From assembly GCA_033030425.1 (NCBI GenBank), contig JAUFSD010000004.1, positions 310,001 to 374,000 of the forward strand: a stretch of DNA of 64,000 bases, read 5' to 3'. Shown one piece after another: positions 45,333 through 57,669 of the stretch. Positions within the stretch are counted from its first letter, which is position 1; every line of letters starts with the position of its first letter. Source of the DNA: Verpa conica (taxonomy: Eukaryota > Ascomycota > Pezizomycetes > Pezizales > Morchellaceae). A program made the translations under genes and the position numbers. The notes under the pieces were generated by a model that worked only from the letters and a program-made list of their open reading frames with translations, was not told where the DNA came from and searched no databases.

Positions 45333-47322
45333 ATGAGCATATCCACACCCCACCCACGAGAAAGTGGTGAGGGCCCAGCGGAGGAAACAAAGGGAAACAG
45401 TCTTTTTTCGCCTAGTACACGACTCTTTGTGTCGTTTTGGCTGTTTGGGGCTCTTATTGCTATGCAATTTAGGTGAGCCTAGTTCTGCTGGCTGATGAGA
45501 TTTAGAGGCAGTACATGTAGTTGGGATTGATGATGCCTAACTCGAAAGCATAGTGTTGTTGTTACAGCTGCGAACGAGTAAGTCCAAAAACCCCTCATCT
45601 TCTTTCACATCCTGCTACCAGTTTCTAAGCAAGTTCTTCAACAGCCTAGTAGCAGACAGAGCCCCTACAGGTCTAATACTCTTCGCCTACACTCTCCCTT
45701 CTGTGCTAGTCCGTACACTTGTTCCCTTCATCAACTTTCCCGACATTCGCACTTATATCCCTTCCAACCTCCGTCGAGACAGTCCCAGGCGCCTCCTTAG
45801 CCTCTACAGAGCACGAGCGAATGGAGAGGAGCCTAATAAGTTCTACTCTACAACACCAGACCCATCATTGTCTCTCACAGCATCTTCTAGAGGGGGCACA
45901 GCCTACAGGCAGGCGGAGAGGAGCAACTCACTAACGAAACATGTGAATTATCCCCTGAGACTGGCTATTTGCATTTTTAGCAGCTTTTTTGGACTACAGC
46001 TACTGGCATGGGCGGACCTTGTGGGGGTTAGGTTATTAGGCATTGGAATGGCGAGTTTGAGCAGTAATCTAGGGGATATGTTTGTTCTCTCTTACTATTT
46101 TCACTCTAATTTATTTAATAAGAGTCTACTAATACTTTACAGGTCTTTCCTGCAGCTCTGTTCTCGCTACCCCAAGACTATAGGTTCTGTATCTGCTTTT
46201 GGTGGATACACAACTGGTGGCGGATCAGCGGCTTTGGTGGGGGCTTTTATCTATACCCTTAGCACCTCAACATTGGGAGTCTCACCAAATGCGACAATCT
46301 CTGTTATTGGACTGCTCCCAGTGACTTTGCTATTCACATACTCATTTCTTCTCCCGCACCCGGCTGACGCAGGACAAGTTGAAGTGGTTGAAGGCACGGA
46401 TGAAATGAGAGAAGAGGGGATATCAGGGTTATCTGTTAAAGCGAAGTTGAAGATTACAAGGCCCATGTTTTGGAGATATATGGCACCCTTAGCAGCAATT
46501 ATGCTTGTCGAGAACTCCATCGTCCAGGTTTGCCTTTGTATTTCTCCCCTCTAATACCAGAACTAATATCATTTTCAGGGTGTTCTACCAACACTTCTTT
46601 TCTACCTCCCTTTCCTGCCATCAGCTCACTTCGCGGGCCTCCTCAACTCTATATTTCATACAACTCGTGACTTCTACCCCATTTATGTGACAGTTTATCA
46701 ATTTTCGGTCTTCGTCGGTCGCTCGTCCATCTCTTTGTTCCGACTACCAAACTCCCCAGTGACCTCATGGGGGCTTGTTATGATTGAGTTAGTGATCCTA
46801 TTATTCCAGATGAGCGAGAGCCTCTCTATGGTGGTACAGAACGATAGTACTAGTGTATTATATGGACCACTTGTAGTGCTATTTTTAGCCAGTTGTATGG
46901 GGCTATGCGGAGGGCTGGCTTTCAGTGATATATACTGGAAGGTGAATAATAGTATCCTACCAAGAGGAGTCTGGGACGCGTTAGAAATAGCACGTAGTGA
47001 GCACGATAGCCCAGGAAATGGTGGAAGCAGATATATGAGAGTTAGAACCATGGATGAACTCGACGATGTCAGCTTTCACACACAGCAAAGGGTGGCTATC
47101 CAAGAACTTCAGCATGAAGAGGACAACATCGAAGGACGGGAAGAAGGAAGAGAGAACGCAGAGAAAGAGATGGCCATGAGAGAGTTTTTGTTGAGTGCGA
47201 TTGCTCCCCCCGATACTTTTGCGATCCTATTAGCGAGTATAGTGGGTATGAAGATTCAGCCGGCCCTTTGTGGGGTACAGGTGGCGAGGGGGAGGAATTT
47301 GTGTCGGAAGACTAGTGTGTAG
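45333..47322 (+). CDS. BTN1: Battenin/CLN3 family protein Btn1
   Basis: Model: join(45333..45472, 45554..45577, 45630..46079, 46143..46527, 46579..47322), 580 aa. Battenin landmarks in order: FWLFGALIAMQF, VVVTAAND carried by a 24-nt micro-exon (compare the VVMLSAAHD segment of CLN3), a lumenal/variable stretch, ASLSSNLGDMSFLQL spanning exon 3/4, a GGYTTGGGSAALVGA glycine helix, and the QGVLPTLLF and YQFSVFVGRSS segments. The C-terminal end is REFLLSAIAPPDTFAIL ... PALCGVQ. Several hydrophobic helices fit a multi-pass vacuolar membrane protein; yeast Btn1 affects vacuolar pH and basic amino acid transport. The acidic insertion (about residues 500-535) makes it longer than yeast homologues. 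Intron 3 (63 nt) has no stop and keeps frame if retained. Confidence 0.88.
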
Positions 47323-48043
47323 TATACAGAAATGCAGCCTGAGCATTGAGATGTTTAGATATTTGTAACATAAAAATTTAGGTAATATCTCAAGTGACTT
47401 CAGAGGGAACACATGTATCAAGATAGATAGGAGCATGCAACATTACTACTAGGAATGGCATACGCACATAATGCCTAAATCAGACGCAGAGGGATATCCG
47501 TATTGAGTGGGTTGGCTTTTTGATGTTTTCCTGGTGAAGCTAGGTGGTGGTTTTTTTTGTTATATCTTAAATAATAATATCACGAGGAGAATGAATAATA
47601 AATCATCAATCATAATGAGGAGCGGTTCTCAAAATAAAAGTCTTACGAGTGATTCTTCATGACTTGAAGCCTTATTACTCCCCCAAAAAAACAAGTCTAT
47701 TGGTTTCGGTACCTCCACAACCAAAAAAGAAAATTGTCAAAGGATCCCTCTAAAACACAAATATCACCCAGAATTTTTGTAGGTTCCTAGATTAAAAAAT
47801 GCATCTACTCTAAAAATCTTAAAATTTGTTTATGAGAATAGTTCTATGAATGTTACAAAAAGTTAAGTTTTAGTGCAGTTTAGTTATAGAGGTACCGAAA
47901 CCAACAGACTTATTTTTTCAGCGAGTACAGCAAGACAAAGCCACTATTATACCACCATATATACCCATAACGAAAAACCGCCCAAAGTTCTAAAATATAT
48001 ACCCCCTAACCCAAGCCTCTAATATAAAGACCCTAAACACAAC
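47323..48043. other. Convergent intergenic spacer
   Basis: 721 bp between converging genes. It contains one inverted-repeat element (listed separately) and otherwise AT-rich DNA. Confidence 0.5.
47685..47917. mobile_element. Short inverted-repeat element (probable MITE)
   Basis: Arms near 47692-47721 and 47883-47912 are reverse complements with four or five mismatches; the core TTGGTTTCGGTACCTC is exact, and A/T runs extend the match outward. The total is about 233 bp with an AT-rich interior and no ORF. A target-site duplication is not clear because the ends fall in homopolymers. Confidence 0.62.
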
Positions 48044-49539
48044 CTATATTCTCACCCCCCACCCTCCCAAGCTCTCATCCCACACCCACCATTCCCTCAA
48101 TCCTACCGCTGTGTCCTTCCTCCAGCACCACCACCCCTCTCTCACTCCAAACACCCCCTTCCACACACTCACCGGCACCGGCTGGATCCCCCACACACCA
48201 CCATACCTCAAGTCATCGAAGAAAGGGCTACTAGTCATAATGAACCATGATATCGCCCACAAATACGGTACCCACCTCTCCAGCCACTTTCTCAGCGAAG
48301 ATGTAGATGGGGCAAGACGACGGTAGTAGTATAGGAATACTTGCTCGATAGCTATACCAACCGGCTGAGCGAGAAAAAACCTTGCGGAACCCCAACCGTC
48401 GGAAGAACGTGTGTAACAGCCTGTGAAATGGAGGAGTGCAGACATAAAGAATGGAGTGAGGAGGTGTAGGGTTATTGCAACGGGGGAGTTTTTAGGGAGG
48501 TTGAGAGCATGTGTTATGTATCGAGATGGAGATGTAAAAACCTATTATATCATTAGCCACACCCACGAAAGAGAAGGGGGGGGTGAGACATTAGACATAC
48601 ATATTTAAACATTCCATGCCACGCCTTTCCCCACCACCCCGCCAAACCATGACCCCAATCCCCTTCACTCCATCTCCCAAATAGATCCGGCCACGATCTC
48701 CAATCCAAATACCGTCTCCTCCAACTCCCAGGTGCCCCAACGCCCACAACACCACCTAGACAAGCCGCCACAAGTGCAATCTCAGTATAAACCCCATTCA
48801 TCGCCGTATAAATCAATGCCCCCTGTAATACCGTCCTAAACGAATACAACACCACCCCACCCTGGACCCCATGCGGCTTCGAGCTCGACGAAAACAACCC
48901 CCAGTAAACCGGCTCTCGCGGTGTCTCAGGATTATCATACGAATTCCCTTCCGGCAGAAAATACACACGATCCACATGATGCACCCAGAACATTGTAGCG
49001 TCCAGCCACACCCATATGAAAAACAACCTTACAACCCGACGGCGGAGAAAGAGGCCTAGTGATGCTATTTCGTCGGCTGGGAGCGGTGGGATTGGGTGAA
49101 TCATCCAGTTCCAACCAATACCACGCATGCCTAGTATTAGGTCCATTGACCAGCCTATACGGCGGCGGAGGGAGTGTTCGGGGTATGGTTCCCCAGTTTT
49201 TTTAGGGTCGGTGCCGACGACATGGGTGTCTGTTCTTTGAAACTCACGCCTAGGGTCCTGCAGGACTAGGAGGTCGAGCGAGTAGTATGCGTGGAAGATA
49301 ATGAAGGCTCCGATGACGAAGCCAGCTGGAGGGTTTAGAGATGTGGTCTGTAGGAGGTGGTGGTATGATAGTAGTAGTAGCGGTATCACCACTACAGTGA
49401 CAATGCGCCGGTGGGAGGGGATTAAGAATGAGAGGACGAGCAAGAAGTAGGGTATAAGAGCTTCGTGGAGAATGAGAGGTTGTTTAGATGCTGGTGGTTG
49501 GGTATGATCTATTGCCATAGTCACGTGAGAGATGGGCAT
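48044..49539 (-). CDS. Wax-synthase-domain membrane O-acyltransferase
   Basis: Model: complement(join(48044..48541, 48601..49539)), 478 aa, one 59-nt intron. It starts at ATG 49537-49539 (a second ATG is at 49516-49518). It is a polytopic protein of the fungal wax-synthase/MBOAT-like family. Diagnostic pieces are YSLDLLVLQDPRREFQ, MRGIGWNW, WWGKAWHGMFKYVFTSPSRYI across the splice junction, and FFMSALLHFTG with the presumed catalytic His. The family moves acyl or acetyl groups from CoA onto alcohols, and several members decorate fungal terpenoids or other metabolites. Whether this one belongs to the mycosporine cluster 6.5 kb away is doubtful: the battenin gene lies between. It may equally be a stand-alone lipid enzyme. 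Confidence 0.78.
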
Positions 49540-51800
49540 CCAGACCTCTCGATGTTTTCTAGAATCTATAAACCTATAGATGTAGTGAGTTCAGAATCTT
49601 GGGGTTTTCTATCTGAGGCTCTACCCCAGTACCTATGATATCATCAAGATCAAACCTGAATATCCAGAGCTGATGTTCCGTGAAACTTTTGACACATCTT
49701 GCTATTAAAAGATGCTTCCGGGGTATCCGTGTCGTGTCTTGATGTTGCTGTAACCTATGACGTTGATACTAATCATGCCTTGCATAGGGCTAGGGTTGTT
49801 GTCCCGCAGTGTCTTACTACAAGGTAGGATAATAGAAACCAGAATCTCATTACCAGTATCCAAAAGTACCCACAAACAAACAATAGAAACCCATAATAAA
49901 CACAAATCCTATACACACCCATTTTCCAGCAATTACAGCTGTCGAATGGGGGTACGTTTGCTAGATTACCATAGCGTACAGCCTTCGAAATCTTAAATGA
50001 GAATCACTATAGCCTAATTCTAGAGTCCCGGTGGGTAATAATCCATTCACTATATAAAAGAGCGTATCGGCTGTTTACCCAAGCCCGCAAAATAACGAAT
50101 ACTCACTACACCTAAATACCATAATCACACAACTTACTTTGAGACAAAACGCTAGCCCTGAAAGCCTCATCCTACATTCAGAGGTTCCCATTCAACCAAA
50201 TTAACCGCTTCTGAGAAGGAAAAGTATTTTCTAGCTAGTCTTTCATCCACTCCCGTAGTAAGATACCTAAGGCGATCGCAGAGCCATAATGATCAAATAC
50301 TCATCCTACCATACTTTCCACGATCTATATGTTATTTGTCAGAATAAATCGCAAAGAAATGTGATGAGCACATACTCTCAACTAAGAATATTAGCTATTC
50401 TTGCTCCTAAATTCATTATACTGAGATACATGTATGAGCTAGGCACGAGACTACCTAGTAGCTAATGATCCGATATCAGAGAGCATCATCTGCAGTAAAG
50501 TACTTGAATATCTGTTTCCCCATATGCAATTTTAAAGGACTATCTAACTATTTTGTATCTAGTCAATAGGAGTATCCCACTACAAAAAGAGTCTTGCTTG
50601 CTTACTTAGAGCCCTACTAAATTATTTACTAATAATATTGCTGAAAACGAGGTCCTCTTCCTAAGAAATATAGGACCAACGCCGTGCTAACATAGTTAGT
50701 TATAGGCCATATCTTTTGTGGGCCAATATAGATTTTTAGGACTAAGAGCAGCCCACTATCACTTTTCAGCGCAGTAGCTAGCATATATACCAACAAAATA
50801 CATGTCTCGTGGTAATAAGCTGAATTTAACACAAACCTATCACTCTAGCTAACGAATCAAATTCCCTTGATGCAAATCCAACGAGAACCTCGATATACAA
50901 TAATTAGACATTCCAGCAGCTATGTGCGAAATATCAAAGCTATTGTTGATGATGATACCTAATTGATATATGGAGGCGAAATACTAAGGAAGGATGCTAC
51001 GAGATAATATCTTATGTAGAACGAATAGTAAGCATTGTGTATACTTTACGACGAGTGATACCGCGAACCTCTCAACATAGTGTACCCATTTATTACTTAC
51101 CTTGAATTATCCGAGTACCCATCCCAACCGCTATCACCGATACTGGGATTCTGAATGAATATACTCACACACGATTTGCCCCTCTAATTCAGAAGTCCAT
51201 CTAATAAGTTATTAAACTAAAAGTCTTTCGTTATAGTAATATAACGTCCTGTAACAGTTCAACTACTACATACAGAGTCAGCACAGACATAGGAAGGGGG
51301 AAATAGGCAACTTGAAGTAATTTAAATATTCTATCTAGTTATAGAGGAGCAATAAAACTTCTAACCTTGTTATTTCGGAATGTTCACTGACGATAATTAT
51401 GGATGAATTGAGGGATGAAAAACACCAATGGTGGGGGTGAAATGAGGCAAACTGTGGGACGAAGTAGCTGAGTGATGCCCCATGTCCAAGGGTTAGGGGC
51501 CAGGTCGCGTTGATGAGTCAGCAAAAACATCTTCGCGATTTCTTCAACCTTCGCGCAGCTCAACTGAGCTTCATTCCCTCATCCCGACAAAGTCCACTGT
51601 TCCTCACCCCCCCAAGGAACTCGAAACCCCCTTACAACATCTGGCAACCCTCGCCGGAGCTGTCACTACATCCCTCACAATTGCCACTTTCCAGCCGAGT
51701 CCTCCCGCGCGTCCTAGAGATCTCATCACAGATCCTCCCAACGGCCACACCGGCCATCACACCCCCAGATCGCCCACAGTTCCAGATACCGTGATTCAGT
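49540..51800. other. Intergenic region and Ctr9 leader
   Basis: 2.3 kb, AT-rich in the middle. It contains a stray TATATAAAAG near 50052 with no ORF behind it, and a telobox-like GGGTTAGGGG near 51490. An upstream ORF begins with ATG at 51513 and ends at 51794, only 6 nt before the Ctr9 ATG. No other gene is recognised. Confidence 0.5.
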
Positions 51801-54800
51801 ATGACCTCTGCCGCAGCATTCCTAAGCGGCGCTTCATCGCTCCGGCGAAACCGTTTTTCAGACATTCCTCCGAGCATTGATATCCCCGTGTCAGCCGGCG
51901 ACGAGGACGACGATGACGAAACCGCCGTGGTCGAGGTAGACCCAGATTCGCTACCTGAGGACCCTACAGAGCTGTGTACTCTTCTTGAGAATGAGAGGAG
52001 TCCGAGACAGTTTTGGATGTATATCGCGCTAGCCTATGCGAAGCATGAGAAGGTCGATATTGCGATTGAGATTATGACGAAGGGGCTACACGCCCGGGCA
52101 AACGACACTGCTGAGAAACTACCAATGCTGAACTTGCTGACGTGGCTGTACCTGCAGAGGAGTCGAGAGGCAGTGAGAAACGTTGCTGGTATGAATTGAA
52201 ACCCTCCCCCCCTTTTCTCACGGCGTGTTCAGCTAGCTAACGTGCAATACGGCATCTACAGAAGGTGGCCTCATATCAGAGGCAAAGACGAAAGACCACT
52301 ACCTTCAACTCGCTACTGGAGCCCTCAATGAATCCTCACGTCTTGACCCCTCTTCAATGATCTCCGCGCTCGCCCGCGGTGTTTACTCCGTCTTCAAAGC
52401 GTCCGTTTCTAGCTCAACAGAAAAGGGTCACCACCTGGACACTGCGACAAAGATCTTCGATGACGCAATTCGGTCCTCTAGATCCGGAAACATGCTAGCC
52501 ACCATGGGCAAAGCGCGAGTCCTGTACGCAAGGAAGCGATTCGACAAGGCGCTGGAATGCTACCAGGAAGTACTACTAAAGAGACCCGATATGGATCCAG
52601 ACCCAAGACTCGGAATCGGCTTGTGTTTCTGGAATCTCGGGCATAAAGATGACGCAGCAATTGCCTGGGAGCGTGCGTTGGAGCTGGATCCAGATTCAAA
52701 AGTTGCACATATCCTTTTGGCGCTGTACCACTTGAATATCACTGCAAGCATGTCTGAGTATGACCCGGCGTTCATGGAAAACTACCGTCAGGTCATTGAC
52801 CATACTCAAAAGGCGTACAAACTTGATAAGAACTTCCCTGCGGCGTGTACCACTTTTTCAAGTCACTTTTTCTCAAAGAAGGGGTATGCACAGTGCGAGG
52901 TTCTTGCTAAGAAGGCGATTGAGTACAGTGACGTTGCGGCAGTCACTGCAGACGGATGGTATCTTTTGGGTAGGAAATGGCATGCGGAGGGTGAATGGGA
53001 GAAAGCATTAACGTACTATCGACGAAGTGATACCATGCGAGAAGGATGGCTCCCAGCAAAATTAGGAGTTGGGCAAGTCCAAGTTCTCATGAAAGGTACA
53101 TTATGCCCCTCCTATGCCCACAATATCTTTGACCAAAATCATCTAACATTACCCAGATATCTCATCTGCGAAGTACAGCTTTGAAGCTATCGTCCAAAGC
53201 TACCCCAAATGTCTTGAAGCAAAAACCATCCTGGGTACCCTCTACGCTCACGAAGTCCTCCAATCAATCCCCCGCACTGGCTTCGCCGCCTCGAAAGAGG
53301 ACGTAACACCCCTCCACAAGCGTGCCATCGTCCTCCTCGAAAGCGTCCGCGCCACCTGGAAAGGCGACAAGAAGACAGACCCAACCCGCGAAGCACTACT
53401 ACTTACCCTAGCCCGCCTGTACGAGAATGACCAACCCGAGAGGGCACTTTCATGTCTCTCTGCAGTTGAGGAAATCTATACCCAACTCAAGGAAACTGAC
53501 GAGGAAACCATGGTCCCCCTCCAGCTTCTTAACAATATGGCAACTTTCTACTGGCACCAGGAGAAATATGACCTTGCCCGGCAGCTCTACCAGACAGCTC
53601 TTAACTCAATTCCAGAGCTCAAGGAGAAGGATGAGACTGCGGATACAGACGCTTTAGCTACTACTTTAACCTACAACCTTGCTCGCTGCGAGGAAGCCGC
53701 CGGTAACCTTGAGGAGGCCACAAAGCAGTACGAACAGCTTCTCGCTCGGCATGACGACTATGTTGATGCAAATATGCGTCTTGCGTACATGGCCCTCCGT
53801 CGTGGCGGTGATGAAGGTCCAAAGCGGATTCAAAAGCTCATGCAAACCGACGGGAACAATCTCGAAGTACGTGCATTATATGGATGGTATCTTGGCAAGC
53901 AGAAACGCAAGACCGCTATCAACATCGCCGAGGATCCTGAACAGCGCCATTATAAGCACTCATTGCAACACCATGACAAGCATGACCGTTACTCCTTGAC
54001 GGGAATGGGAAATCTATACCTCCTCACTGCAAGGGAAATGAGGAGGGATTCAGAGGCGGATAAGGAGAAGCGACGGAAGACGTACGAGAAGGCAGTTGAG
54101 TTCTTTGATAAGGCTCTCCAATTAGACCCGAAGAATGCATATGCGGCGCAGGGCGTGGCGATTGCTATGGTGGAAGATAGGAAGGATTTGAAGAGTGCCG
54201 TGCAGGTGTTTACTAAGGTGAAGGAAACATTGGCGAAAGATGCCCATGCAATTGTGAACTTGGGCCATTGTTTGGCGGGGTTAGAACAGTGGGGGAGAGC
54301 TATCGAGAACGTGAGTCTTTTTTGCCCTTCGTGGATTCCAATCTTATTCCTTGCTTGTCTATTTAATGTCCGTCCCCTTTGATTTGGTGGCGTTACTGGG
54401 AAACGCGATACCTTTATCCCGGAACCCCGAGCATTTACCTTTACCCTGCATCAAATCTATTCCGACCCGCAATCGTTCGTTTTCTACTTCTATTTACCTT
54501 CACGCAAGATACCCCTGCTCTCATATATGATAAACTCATCTCCTACCCTACCTTACTCATCGCCATGGAAATTGGAACCGGTGCTTAGAAGCACCGACCT
54601 TATCACCCGATATTCTCGTCTTATTATCCTATTCAGCGTTACTTTGCTATAGCCTGTTTCCTCCTCAATACCCTATAACTTGCATTGCATATACCCCAAC
54701 CGCGCGCGACCTAACCCTTGTTCACGTTGTCACGCCTGCTCACGCAGAACCGTTACTCCCCCTTGTTTCGTATGCGGCATATACACCACCTTTCATTTCT

Positions 54801-56421
54801 ACACATCTAATTCAATAATTCCGGTTACATCGCTAAATATACCCCCAACTTTAATAATGGGGCTCTAAAAGCATGCTAACATTTAATTTCCTATTGTAGT
54901 ACGAGACTGCACTCAACAAATACCAGCATGGCAAGGACCCCACAACTTTAACCTGCCTCGGCCGTGTCTGGTTCGCAAAAGGGAAGAAAGAGAGAGAATC
55001 GGAACCGGAAAGGTCACTCGAGAGCTTTAAGAACGCGCTAGATTACGCTAAGCGAGTAAGTAACCGTACTATATACTCCTTGTACTGGACCGGGCTTGGG
55101 CCTTTTAAGCGAGGCGCGAGGATCATTGATGCTAATGTATGTGTTTAAGGCACTGGCAATTGCACCTGATAATGTCATGTTCATGTTCAATGTTGCGTTC
55201 GTACAGTTTCAGATTGTGCAATTCTCTATCAATCTGCCGGAGACACTGCGGACACTGGAGGATCTAGAAGCTGCGAGCAAAGGGCTAGATGAGGCGATTC
55301 AGTAAGTAAAACCAGATCCCTTCTTTCTTGATCGCCTACTTGCCGATGATTGCGACTTTTGCCTTTTGGTTACCTATCTGCCTACCGGCATGATGCCGAT
55401 ATCTTGATACCCATGCCGACAAGCATCACGGTGTATCTTCCCGCGTACCGGCAGGCATCTACCTCTCGGCAGATTATTTGATGATTACCCCGGATTTTTT
55501 TGAGGCTAACAAGATCTGTACTACTATAGAATGTTTTCGGATGTTGCACGCTCAAAAAACCCACCATACCCTGCACAAGAAATCGAAGCACGTTCCACCA
55601 TGGGTCGTAACACACTCCGGAAACAAATGGAGCGTGCTATCCAAAAGCAGCGCGAATATGAAGAAATGAATGCTGCGAAACTCGCCGAGGCCCGTAGAAA
55701 ACGAGACGAGGACCTCAGACGCCGAGAAGAAGCAGCAGAAAAAATTCGCCGCGATGAAGAGGATAAGAAACGTGCAATTGCAGAACAGCGCAAAAAGATG
55801 CAAGAGGAAGCCCGCGAATACGCGGAACGCAAGAATGCCGAAGAAATGGCAAGAGATGATCAAGACTTTGACGACAATGGCGACAAGAAGAAGAAGCGAG
55901 GTGGTGGCGGTGGCGGCAGGTCTGGCCGGGGTTCAAGAGGAAAACGTAAGCAGAAAGATGAGGTCGTCGGGTCTGACAGCGACTCGGACGGCGCCGCCGC
56001 CGCCGCTCCATCTGCTCGGATACGCCGAAATCGAAGCAAGAGCGCCATTACTGATGATGACGGTGAAAAGCCACCTACCAAGAAGAGAAAGAAGCTTACT
56101 CGGCGAAGAGCCGTTAGTCCTACTAAATTCAAGTCGAGCGAGGTTGTCAACAGTAGTGATGACGAAGACGATGACATTGGCGCAGCAGGCGGCAACGATA
56201 TTGCAGATATAGACGATGGAAAAAATAAGCCACAGAGGAAAAGAAAGCCTAGAGCGGCAGTTAGTGACGATGAAGACGAGCCGGATGAGAATATGGATGA
56301 TGACCTCTTTGGGGACGATGATGACAAACCGAGCACTCTGATTGGCCCTGGGGTAAAGGATGCAGACGTGGATATGCCCGATAGAGCCCCCACGCCTGGT
56401 GGAGGAGATGATGAGGATTAG
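51801..56421 (+). CDS. CTR9: Paf1 complex TPR subunit Ctr9
   Basis: Model: join(51801..52188, 52262..53095, 53157..54310, 54900..55055, 55150..55301, 55530..56421), 1191 aa. The opening (RFSDIPPSIDIPV ... EVDPDSLPEDPTELCTLLENE) is characteristic of Ctr9. The body is a long series of tetratricopeptide repeats, e.g. ALECYQEVLLKRPDMDPDPRLGIG, AAIAWERALELDPDS, FFDKALQLDPKNAYAAQG and ALAIAPDNVMFMFNVAFVQ. After GRNTLRKQMERAIQKQREYEE comes a charged coiled coil (R/E/K-rich), then a basic Gly/Arg segment and an acidic Ser/Asp tail. Ctr9 scaffolds the Paf1 complex, which travels with RNA polymerase II and supports H2B ubiquitylation and H3K4/K36 methylation. It is slightly longer than yeast Ctr9. Introns 4 (589 nt) and 6-proximal (228 nt) are long for this region. 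Confidence 0.92.
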
Positions 56422-57465
56422 ATTAGATTATCAACACTGATTACATGTGGGGCTCTTCCCGGTTTGTGAAGATAACGTGGGCGTGGAAGGTGGAGTCGAA
56501 GACAAAAAAAACCGGGGTTGTTGTAGATTAATTCGGTTGGCTGCTTCTGTTGGTACTGTTGGGAGCTATATTTTTCCTTTTTTTTCCCTTTCTTAAAGTC
56601 TTTATGCTTGCACAAGCTTAGCAGGGGGGTAGTTTAGCTGTCCAATGTAGTTTTAAACATTATACGGGATGCATCTTACTGTTTGTTTTTGTCTCTATAT
56701 TTACGTTTTGCTTTTTCTTTCTTTTATTTCCTCTCCACGCGCCATAACCTTTTACCCTTCTCCTACATAGAATCAATTGTGCACGCGGGGAACTGCGCGC
56801 TGCTAACGTGTACGTGCACGTGTCCAAACCCCTCCTTACTCCTTTGACTTTTTTTTTTCTCGTCGAGGAGCTCCTGCGATTGGGCATTATCCTACTGTAA
56901 TTTAGTTATTGCTCGATTCTTATGACTGTGTCTACGATCGAACCTACTGCGGCCCCGCGCGGCTGCCTGCTTAAGCCCAAGTCAGTGTCTTTGACATTGA
57001 ATCCTCACTCCCCCCGCGGCAACCCGTACCCAAACTTGGTACCTGCAATTTCGATACCATTATTTATTTATTTTCACTCTCGATCGTTGGATGATCATCG
57101 GATTGCGACACACTGGCATCTCCTCGGATGACCACTTGTTCCTCCAGGCGCGCTCTGGACAGACCTGGGCCAATGTCGTGTTGGGTGTTTGATAACTGAA
57201 TAATAGATGGCCCCCCTAACCCGTACGGCGGTTATCCGTGTCACAATAAAATAAAATAAAGAACGAATTAACTTCAAGATGTAATGACTGATAATATTTC
57301 TTATTATTTTTTTTTCTCCTCCCTTCTCAGTCGTGTTCGCAGAAGACCGAGTGATGAGCACTATATCTTCTTTGCTTAACCTATGCCCTTCGTGTGATTG
57401 ATCAAAAGAAGAAAAATAAACTATCCCTGATCTTCAGGGATACTGTTTTTTTGTTTTTGTTTTTT

Positions 57466-57501
57466 TCTTTTCTTTTCTTTTCTTTTCTTTCTTTTCTTTT
57501 C
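57466..57501. repeat. (TTTTC)n microsatellite
   Basis: Six or seven TTTTC/TTTC units in a T-rich run. Confidence 0.8.
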
Positions 57502-57643
57502 CCCTTCCCTCGTTCTGGATACCCCGTACACCAGCCACAATAGATCGAGCTTAATAATCGATCGTAGTTTTAAAAAGTATTTTATCGTGTCATCCACCAC
57601 TCGATCTACCTAATTTAAAGCACGAGGGGAGGGGGGTAAGGGA

Positions 57644-57669
57644 TAGAGAGAGAGAGAGGGAGAGGGAGG
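57644..57669. repeat. (AG)n microsatellite
   Basis: AG dinucleotides grading into GGGAGAGGGAGG. Confidence 0.75.

Noticed and set aside
45568..45577. Alternative 10-nt micro-exon for battenin (acceptor TTACAG) joined to TTTCTAAGC
   Set aside because: It keeps frame but replaces the conserved VVVTAAND segment with SCER; the 24-nt exon matches CLN3 far better.
50052..50140. TATATAAAAG as a promoter of a plus-strand gene
   Set aside because: No coding frame or splice pattern follows within 1.4 kb.
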